Of a DNA stretch of 11,985 bases, positions 7,548 through 11,985 are shown piece after piece. The notes under the pieces are model-generated. The model was not told where the DNA came from. It worked only from the letters and a program-made list of their open reading frames with translations, and did no database searches. Made by a program: the position numbers and the translations under genes. The stretch spans positions 1 to 11,985 of the forward strand of contig DCFQ01000014.1 of assembly GCA_002319915.1 (NCBI GenBank), read 5' to 3'. Source of the DNA: Bacteroidales bacterium UBA1800. Lineage in GTDB: Bacteria; Bacteroidota; Bacteroidia; Bacteroidales; VadinHA17. Every line of letters starts with the position of its first letter. Within the stretch, counting starts at the first letter, position 1.

Positions 7548-7598
7548 AATACCGGGTTCGCGCTTCTCGCAATTATCCTGAAGCCAAAAATCACTGAC

Positions 7599-8321
7599 AT
7601 GCAAAAACTATCTTTCAAAATTCTCATTTTAGTTCTCCTTTCCATCGCCTATATACCTCTATTTGCCTTTTCACACGAGACAGTAAGGTCGCTTATAAGG
7701 GAGGACGGGCCTTATGAGACGCTGAGTGCACTTTTTTTCTTCCTTGGGGGAAGTTTGCTGCTGATCAAATTCTTTATTAAAGGTTCTGATCCAGGCCCTG
7801 ACTCACATTTTTTCAAAAGGGACTATCTCATGCTCCTTCTCGGCCTTTTCTTACTCTTTTGCTGCGGTGAGGAAATAAGCTGGGGGCAGAGGATCTTTAA
7901 CCTGCGTACTCCGGAGTACCTCGATGAGATAAACGCGCAGCACGAATTGAACCTGCATAACATATTCCTGTTCAACAGCTTCGATGAACAGGACAAGGCG
8001 AAGGCAGGACTTGCCCTCTGGATCACATCGAACCGTTTGTTTGCCTTGTTCTGCCTCGGGTATTTTATAATTATCCCCCTCATGGACGCACTTTCAGAGA
8101 ATGTTCGTAGGTTCCTGGACAAACTGATGTTCCCAGTGATGCCGCTGTGGATGGCATTTTTTGCTGCCTTGAACTACATCCTTGCAAAAGGCTCCGAAAA
8201 ACTTGTGACCTTCAATGATATCCAATGCATAAGCGAGGTAAAGGAGTACGGTTATGCGTTCCTGATCCTGATAACCGGGTTATATTTCATAACAAGGAAA
8301 AAAGTATCCCTTTCCCGTTAA
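7599..8321 (+). CDS. Six-helix integral membrane protein of unknown function with EEISWGQR motif
   Basis: I do not recognise a named family for this 240-residue protein. About six hydrophobic helices are visible: residues 6-24, 42-60, 76-92, 146-164, 177-196 and 217-232. The third helix runs into a strongly polar block, CCGEEISWGQRIFNLRTPEYL (89-108), followed by NAQHELNLHN (112-121). The acidic pair Glu91/Glu92, Trp95, Gln97, Arg98 and the His/Asn residues look like a conserved functional site at the membrane face. I have a recollection of similar EEISWGQR proteins in other bacteria but cannot attach a function. The frame is open back to a TTG at 7488, but the first ATG is at 7599, where the protein starts naturally with a basic residue and a helix; the upstream part looks like read-through of non-coding sequence. 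It lies convergent to the sugar symporter gene. Confidence 0.75.
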   Translation: MQKLSFKILILVLLSIAYIPLFAFSHETVRSLIREDGPYETLSALFFFLGGSLLLIKFFIKGSDPGPDSHFFKRDYLMLLLGLFLLFCCGEEISWGQRIFNLRTPEYLDEINAQHELNLHNIFLFNSFDEQDKAKAGLALWITSNRLFALFCLGYFIIIPLMDALSENVRRFLDKLMFPVMPLWMAFFAALNYILAKGSEKLVTFNDIQCISEVKEYGYAFLILITGLYFITRKKVSLSR

Positions 8322-8406
8322 CAGAAATAACCATGCTGATACGCCGGTTCGTACCATTGGTCCGGATTATTAGTTGATTTTATCAGGTTTCGCCCCCAGA
8401 TGGATC

Positions 8407-9663
8407 TCAAAGCGCCATACGCCTGATCCGGTAGCCGCTTACCCCGTAATATACGATGAATGCAAAGCAGACAAGCGGCACTATGAAGCCGAGTGCCATG
8501 CTCGAGACATCTGCTATGCGGCCCATGATCACCGGGAATATTGCTCCGCCGACGATCGACATTACCAGCAGTGAGGAGCCTTTCTTTGTCAGGGGCCCAA
8601 GGTCCTTTATCCCAAGGGCGAAGATTGTCGGGAACATTACCGACATGAAGAAATATGTCGAGAAGAGGGCTATTACCGAGATCCATCCGAGTCCCGCCAC
8701 AACAAGGGCCATAGTGATGACATTCACAGTGGCATAAAAGGCGAGCAGCCTGTTCGGCCTTACGACCCTCATTAAAAGTGTACTGCCCGTAAACCTGCCT
8801 AGCCAGAAGAGCCCCATTCCGCCAAATCCGAGGATCTGGCTTGCCTGCTGGTTAGTGAGAGACGGGATCTCCTCGGTGACATAATTAATGAAAAAGCTGT
8901 TCACACCGGTCTGGGCGGCGACATAAAGGAACTGTGCAATAACGGCCAGCACAAAATGCCGGTGCCTGAGAAGGTCCTTAAGGCTTCCCGAACCTGTCCC
9001 CTCCGCTTCATTGGCCTGCATTTCCTCGTTTAACGGGGGAAATTTGACCCTCCAGAAAAGGAAGGCGACGATGAGTACCAGGGATCCGATGAACATGTAG
9101 GGAAGAGCGATCGACGAAAACCTGTTCCCGCCGGTGCTGCCCGAAAATATTAACATTCCTCCCACCAGCGGCCCTGCAATCCAGCCCAACCCGTTGAACG
9201 ACTGGGAGAAGTTGATCCTCCTCTCTCCCGACTGGGGCGGACCCAGTACCGTCGTATAAGGGTTTGCAGCCGTTTCGAGGCATGTCAGGCCGCATGCAAT
9301 TATGAAAAGGCAGAACAGGAAACTCCCGAAAGTCTGAATGTATGTTGCCGGGAGCATCAGGAAAGCGCCTGCAGCAAAAAGGATAAGCCCGAAAATGATC
9401 CCTTTCTTGTAGCCGAACTTCTGCATCAGGATGCCGGCCGGCAGAGCCATTAGGAAATAGCCCCCGTAAAAGACGAACTGGATGAATGCCGATTTTGCTT
9501 TCGACATATTCAGCAATTCCTGGAAATGCTTGTTCAGAACATCGATGCATCCATGTGCAAAACCCCACAGGAAGAAAAGGCTGGTAACGAGGATGAACGG
9601 AACGAGGAATCCCTGGTAAACGAACCTCTGCCTGCCGTTGTCGAAAGTAATATTATTGGTCAT
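8407..9663 (-). CDS. FucP-type sugar:H+ symporter (MFS, FHS family)
   Basis: This 418-residue inner-membrane protein is a major facilitator superfamily transporter of the fucose/galactose/glucose:H+ symporter (FHS) group. The first helix region FFLWGFAHGCIDVLNKHFQ (30-48) carries Asp41, matching the key Asp of E. coli FucP. CGLTCLETAANPYTTVLG (124-141) carries Glu130, matching the proton-coupling Glu of FucP. Other family marks are FNGLGWIAGPLVGG (156-169), GLFWLGRFTGS (284-294) and MFPTIFALGIKDLG (343-356). Twelve helices are expected, with a central hydrophilic loop near 205-235. The sugar could be L-fucose, glucose, galactose or another monosaccharide; sequence alone does not decide. It lies 76 bp downstream of the SDR gene on the same strand, which suggests import and oxidation of one sugar. 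No clear promoter or terminator appears in that gap. Confidence 0.9.
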   Translation of the reverse strand: MTNNITFDNGRQRFVYQGFLVPFILVTSLFFLWGFAHGCIDVLNKHFQELLNMSKAKSAFIQFVFYGGYFLMALPAGILMQKFGYKKGIIFGLILFAAGAFLMLPATYIQTFGSFLFCLFIIACGLTCLETAANPYTTVLGPPQSGERRINFSQSFNGLGWIAGPLVGGMLIFSGSTGGNRFSSIALPYMFIGSLVLIVAFLFWRVKFPPLNEEMQANEAEGTGSGSLKDLLRHRHFVLAVIAQFLYVAAQTGVNSFFINYVTEEIPSLTNQQASQILGFGGMGLFWLGRFTGSTLLMRVVRPNRLLAFYATVNVITMALVVAGLGWISVIALFSTYFFMSVMFPTIFALGIKDLGPLTKKGSSLLVMSIVGGAIFPVIMGRIADVSSMALGFIVPLVCFAFIVYYGVSGYRIRRMAL

Positions 9664-9739
9664 GGGTCGGTATAATCAGTCAGTTTCGAATAAGAAAAGG
9701 AAGGATCGCTGAGCTCTTGCCGGCAGGAGAAACCATGCT

Positions 9740-10519
9740 TTACAGCTTCCGGATATTCAGGCCGCCGCTTATATCGAAGACCATCCCAGCAGAAAAGTCC
9801 CAGTCTCCCCTAGCAATCGAAGCAACTGCCTTGCCGATATCCTCCGGGACTCCCCATCTTTTCTGGGGAACAGCACCGCCGGCAATCATCTTGTCATATT
9901 TCTCCTTCAGCTTGATCGTCATGTCAGTCTGAATGATCCCGGGCCTCACCTCGCAAACCAGTATGCCCTCCTTTGATAACCTGTCGGCAAATACTGTTGA
10001 GGTCATGCTCAATCCTGCCTTTGAAATGCAGTATTCAGCCCTGTTCGTCGTCGACAATACCGCGGATACTGATGTTATAAACACAATCACCGGCTTGTAT
10101 GCGGAGATCTGATCTTTCATCCAGATCATTTCCCTTGCAATCTTCTGGGCAAAGAAGACAGGCCCTTTAAGATTGATATTCATAACCCTGTCGTAACTCT
10201 CAACAGTCATATCGAGAACATCGTTTCGCTGAAGGGGTGCAACACCGGCATTGTTGACAAGAAAATCTATTCGTCCGTACCTTTCGAGGATATTGGAAAC
10301 TACTTCTCCATGGCAGGCTGTGCAGGAGATATCGAGCCCTATCGGAAAAAACTGGGAGCCGCGCTTTTCAACTTCGGGACCAAGGTGCTCCATCCCTTCG
10401 CTGTCAATTGATCTTGCGATTGCAGCTATATCATAACCTTCTCCTGCCAATGCTATTGCTACCGCCTTACCTATGCCTCTGCTGGCCCCGGTAATGACAG
10501 CTACGGGTTTCCCGTTCAT
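9740..10519 (-). CDS. Short-chain dehydrogenase/reductase (FabG-like, probably sugar-linked)
   Basis: This 259-residue NAD(P)-dependent classical SDR is cytoplasmic. The nucleotide-binding motif TGASRGIG sits at 10-17 and NNAG at 89-92. The catalytic tetrad is Asn116 (NINLKG), Ser150 (ITSVS), Tyr163 and Lys167 (EYCISKAG). The stretch EYCISKAGLSMTS, VRPGIIQTDM, a KYDKMIAGG segment and the ending SGGLNIRKL resemble the PRK12745 group. Such proteins are commonly annotated as 3-ketoacyl-ACP reductase but often sit in carbohydrate-catabolic clusters. With a FucP-type symporter just downstream, oxidation of a sugar or sugar-derived alcohol is more likely than fatty-acid synthesis. The open frame runs back to a TTG at 10585, but the first ATG at 10519 places the Rossmann strand (VAVITGASRG) where the family expects it and leaves room for a promoter. 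Confidence 0.88.
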   Translation of the reverse strand: MNGKPVAVITGASRGIGKAVAIALAGEGYDIAAIARSIDSEGMEHLGPEVEKRGSQFFPIGLDISCTACHGEVVSNILERYGRIDFLVNNAGVAPLQRNDVLDMTVESYDRVMNINLKGPVFFAQKIAREMIWMKDQISAYKPVIVFITSVSAVLSTTNRAEYCISKAGLSMTSTVFADRLSKEGILVCEVRPGIIQTDMTIKLKEKYDKMIAGGAVPQKRWGVPEDIGKAVASIARGDWDFSAGMVFDISGGLNIRKL

Positions 10520-10555
10520 ATTTAAGAGTTTTTTCCGGTTTAAGTTAGCTGCCGG

Positions 10556-10586
10556 TAAAGGTAATAATTTGTAGGATTTCTTCAAG
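10556..10586 (-). promoter_or_regulatory. Candidate Bacteroidota promoter for the SDR-symporter unit
   Basis: On the minus strand CTTG (10583-10586) is followed after 19 bp by TACCTTTA (10556-10563). Each is one mismatch from the Bacteroidota -33 TTTG and -7 TAnnTTTG elements, and the spacing is right. The implied start near 10549 gives a leader of about 30 nt to the ATG at 10519. It supports a separate transcription unit for the SDR and symporter, apart from the upstream glycosyltransferase. Confidence 0.4.
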
Positions 10587-10635
10587 GTTATGACGAAATA
10601 TTGTATCTATATACACCGTACGCCCGTATCCGGCT

Positions 10636-11766
10636 TCAAGGAACTATCGCCGAATAGAGTCTGATGACTTCGCCGGCTGTGACCCGGGGGGAGAACTTCT
10701 CATTTGCATACCTCCTGCCTTCTTCAATCATCCTTTCCCTCAGCATGGAATCCGTCAGCACCTTTTCGATCCCTGCGGAAATCTCCCCGCACGATTCAGG
10801 ATCCACGAGCATTGATGATGGTCCTCCTGCTTCAGGCAGGGAGGAACGGTCGGAAGTGATAACAGGAACCCCTGAAAGCAATGCCTCGGCTACCGGGATG
10901 CCAAATCCCTCGCAGAGAGAGGGGTAGATAAATGCGGAAGCAAGGTTATACAGAGCCTTCAGCTGGCGGCTCTCATGGAGGTCCTCTATCCAGATCACAT
11001 GCAGTGAGGGTTTCAGTGATGCGATATATCTCTTTACTTCAGCTTTGTACGACCCCCCGTCACCCACCGCGACCAGCGGGATCCTGAGGTCCGAAGGCAA
11101 GGCCGCCAGACTCTTCACAACAGCAAGCAGGTTTTTCCTGGGGATCACCGAACCCACGTAAAGGATGAATTCCCCGGGAAGGTTATACTTCCGGGCAACC
11201 TCCTCCTTTGAATGCGCTTCGGACTCTGAATAGAATACAGGGTCGCATGCCTGGTATATCACCCTGATCCTTGACGGGTCAACATTATAGAACCTGATCA
11301 GATCCTCCCTGGTGGAGTTGCTGATAGCCACTATCGCATCGGCATTGTTGCAGGCGAACCTGAATTTCCTGTCGTAGAAGAACCTGTCGGCCGGCTTGTA
11401 AGTCCTGGGATAAACAAGGAACACCAGGTCGTGAATGGTCACGATGCTTTTGATCCCGCTTCTCCTTAAGGTGACCGGAATTTCACCGCTTAAACCGTGG
11501 AAGAGGTCGATCCTGTCTTCCTTTAGCCGCCCGGTGACAAAAAAGGTCCTCCAGAGCGATCTGAACGGCGAGCCGGAGATCCTGGCGGTAAAACCCGGAT
11601 CGCTCACAAACCTATTTACTACGGGATCGGAACTGATCTTAGTCGTATAAAGGAAGTATTCCTCCTCAGGGTAAAACTGCCGTAGGTTCGACACCAGCGT
11701 CCTGCTGTAGTTTCCCAGCCCGGTGAAATTATTGAATAGCCGTTTTGCATCGTAGCCTATACGCAT
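10636..11766 (-). CDS. GT4-family glycosyltransferase (GT-B fold)
   Basis: This 376-residue protein is a retaining GT4-type glycosyltransferase with two Rossmann-like domains. The N-terminal acceptor domain includes TGLGNYSRTL (15-24), the FHGLSGEIP segment (89-97), VTIHDLVF (109-116) and ADAIVAISNSTREDL (142-156). The C-terminal nucleotide-sugar domain has ILYVGSVIPRKNL (201-213) and YPSLCEGFGIPVAEAL (281-296). The latter holds the E-x7-E donor motif as Glu286 and Glu294. There is no signal or membrane segment, so it acts at the cytoplasmic face, probably building polysaccharide or a glycan precursor with a sugar such as mannose or glucose. Donor and acceptor cannot be told. It starts 24 bp after the rhomboid stop, so the two are probably co-transcribed. 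No other polysaccharide-assembly gene is present in the window. Confidence 0.92.
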   Translation of the reverse strand: MRIGYDAKRLFNNFTGLGNYSRTLVSNLRQFYPEEEYFLYTTKISSDPVVNRFVSDPGFTARISGSPFRSLWRTFFVTGRLKEDRIDLFHGLSGEIPVTLRRSGIKSIVTIHDLVFLVYPRTYKPADRFFYDRKFRFACNNADAIVAISNSTREDLIRFYNVDPSRIRVIYQACDPVFYSESEAHSKEEVARKYNLPGEFILYVGSVIPRKNLLAVVKSLAALPSDLRIPLVAVGDGGSYKAEVKRYIASLKPSLHVIWIEDLHESRQLKALYNLASAFIYPSLCEGFGIPVAEALLSGVPVITSDRSSLPEAGGPSSMLVDPESCGEISAGIEKVLTDSMLRERMIEEGRRYANEKFSPRVTAGEVIRLYSAIVP

Positions 11767-11790
11767 GGCATTTACTCTTATATTTTGAAA

Positions 11791-11985
11791 TCACAATACC
11801 GGATCATCATTGCTTTTCTCATCATCCGGCAGGGTAGCTCCCGATTCGTCCGGGTTCTTGTCCTCTTCCTCCTCTTCCATCCATTCCGGGGTTGGTTCCT
11901 GGGGCCCCTCCTTGCGGTACCATATTGCCAGGATTATGCCTGAGACGAATCCCAGCATGTGCGATTCCCATGAAACATTTTTATA
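11791..11985 (-). CDS. Rhomboid-family intramembrane serine protease, C-terminal end (5' end outside window)
   Basis: The last 64 codons of a minus-strand gene cut by the right edge of the window are visible. They begin with NVSWESHMLGFVSGIILAIWYR, which matches the final catalytic helix of bacterial rhomboid proteases. The His of WESH is the expected catalytic-dyad His, and its Ser partner would lie outside the window. After the helix come a positively charged YRK and a strongly acidic, proline-containing tail of about 40 residues (including EWMEEEEED and later DD and DE clusters). The tail is probably cytoplasmic and disordered. The gene ends 24 bp before the glycosyltransferase start on the same strand. 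The family call rests on one short motif region plus the membrane helix, but that motif is characteristic. Confidence 0.8.
   Translation of the reverse strand, partial: YKNVSWESHMLGFVSGIILAIWYRKEGPQEPTPEWMEEEEEDKNPDESGATLPDDEKSNDDPVL

Noticed and set aside
7397..7598. Possible terminator or small RNA in the roughly 200-bp gap, including a run of seven G near 7405
   Set aside because: I could not find a stable stem followed by a T run or any convincing RNA structure; only a weak promoter candidate is supported.
8322..8406. Terminator between the convergent membrane-protein and symporter genes
   Set aside because: The only symmetry is a short ACCA/TGGT palindrome near 8357 without extended stems or T tracts.
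9008..9568. Minus-strand open frame of 186 codons inside the symporter gene
   Set aside because: It is a different frame of the same strand as the FHS transporter; it lacks hydrophobic helices or motifs, while the overlapping frame has all the family signatures.
1..11985. Mobile element, CRISPR array, tRNA or integration site
   Set aside because: No transposase or integrase, spaced direct repeats, tRNA-like cloverleaf or terminal inverted repeats were seen on either strand; gene density and style look uniformly chromosomal.

Overview
The window looks like mid-GC chromosomal DNA from a member of the Bacteroidota, probably a Bacteroidales/Marinilabiliales-type organism. The case rests on several signs. 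Most start codons lack a Shine-Dalgarno sequence. A few promoter-like boxes resemble the Bacteroidota -7 consensus TAnnTTTG. The gene families (secreted C69 dipeptidase, secreted M28 peptidase, FucP-type sugar symporter, PRK12745-like SDR, small haem-binding secreted cytochrome) are common in that phylum. The taxonomic call is inference. I see no rRNA, tRNA, CRISPR array, insertion sequence or phage gene, and no intergenic stretch exceeds about 200 bp.

Layout. At 1-375 (+) is the 3' end of a PfkB-family kinase, followed by a secreted M28 metallopeptidase (408-1499, +). Convergent to it, and overlapping its 3' end by 11 bp, is a two-gene minus-strand unit: a secreted C69 dipeptidase (2626-4269) followed after 27 bp by an enolase-superfamily o-succinylbenzoate synthase / N-succinylamino acid racemase (1489-2598). 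Divergent from that unit is a tocopherol-cyclase-like protein (4398-5390, +), which ends 11 bp from the end of a convergent, exported, two-domain AcvB/VirJ-type alpha/beta hydrolase (5402-6856, -). An AT-rich divergent spacer leads to a small secreted haem protein (7001-7396, +) and a six-helix membrane protein of unknown function (7599-8321, +). The last third is all minus strand. Reading in the direction of transcription, it holds the end of a rhomboid protease (11791-11985), a GT4 glycosyltransferase (10636-11766), an SDR oxidoreductase (9740-10519) and a FucP-type sugar:H+ symporter (8407-9663).

How the genes may work together. M28 peptidase, C69 dipeptidase and the racemase-type enolase form a plausible peptide and amino-acid salvage neighbourhood: the two peptidases release peptides and amino acids outside the cytoplasm, and the racemase could process N-succinylated D-amino acids inside. 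The SDR and symporter look like a small sugar uptake and oxidation cassette. The AcvB/VirJ-like hydrolase suggests envelope lipid turnover, by analogy with the lysyl-phosphatidylglycerol hydrolase AcvB. These links are inference from gene order and family knowledge.

I found no clear new multi-gene system. The items most worth a second look are the exported two-domain AcvB/VirJ-like protein with an apparently intact triad in each half, the tocopherol-cyclase-like protein beside it, the racemase-peptidase cluster, and the unclassified membrane protein with its EEISWGQR motif.
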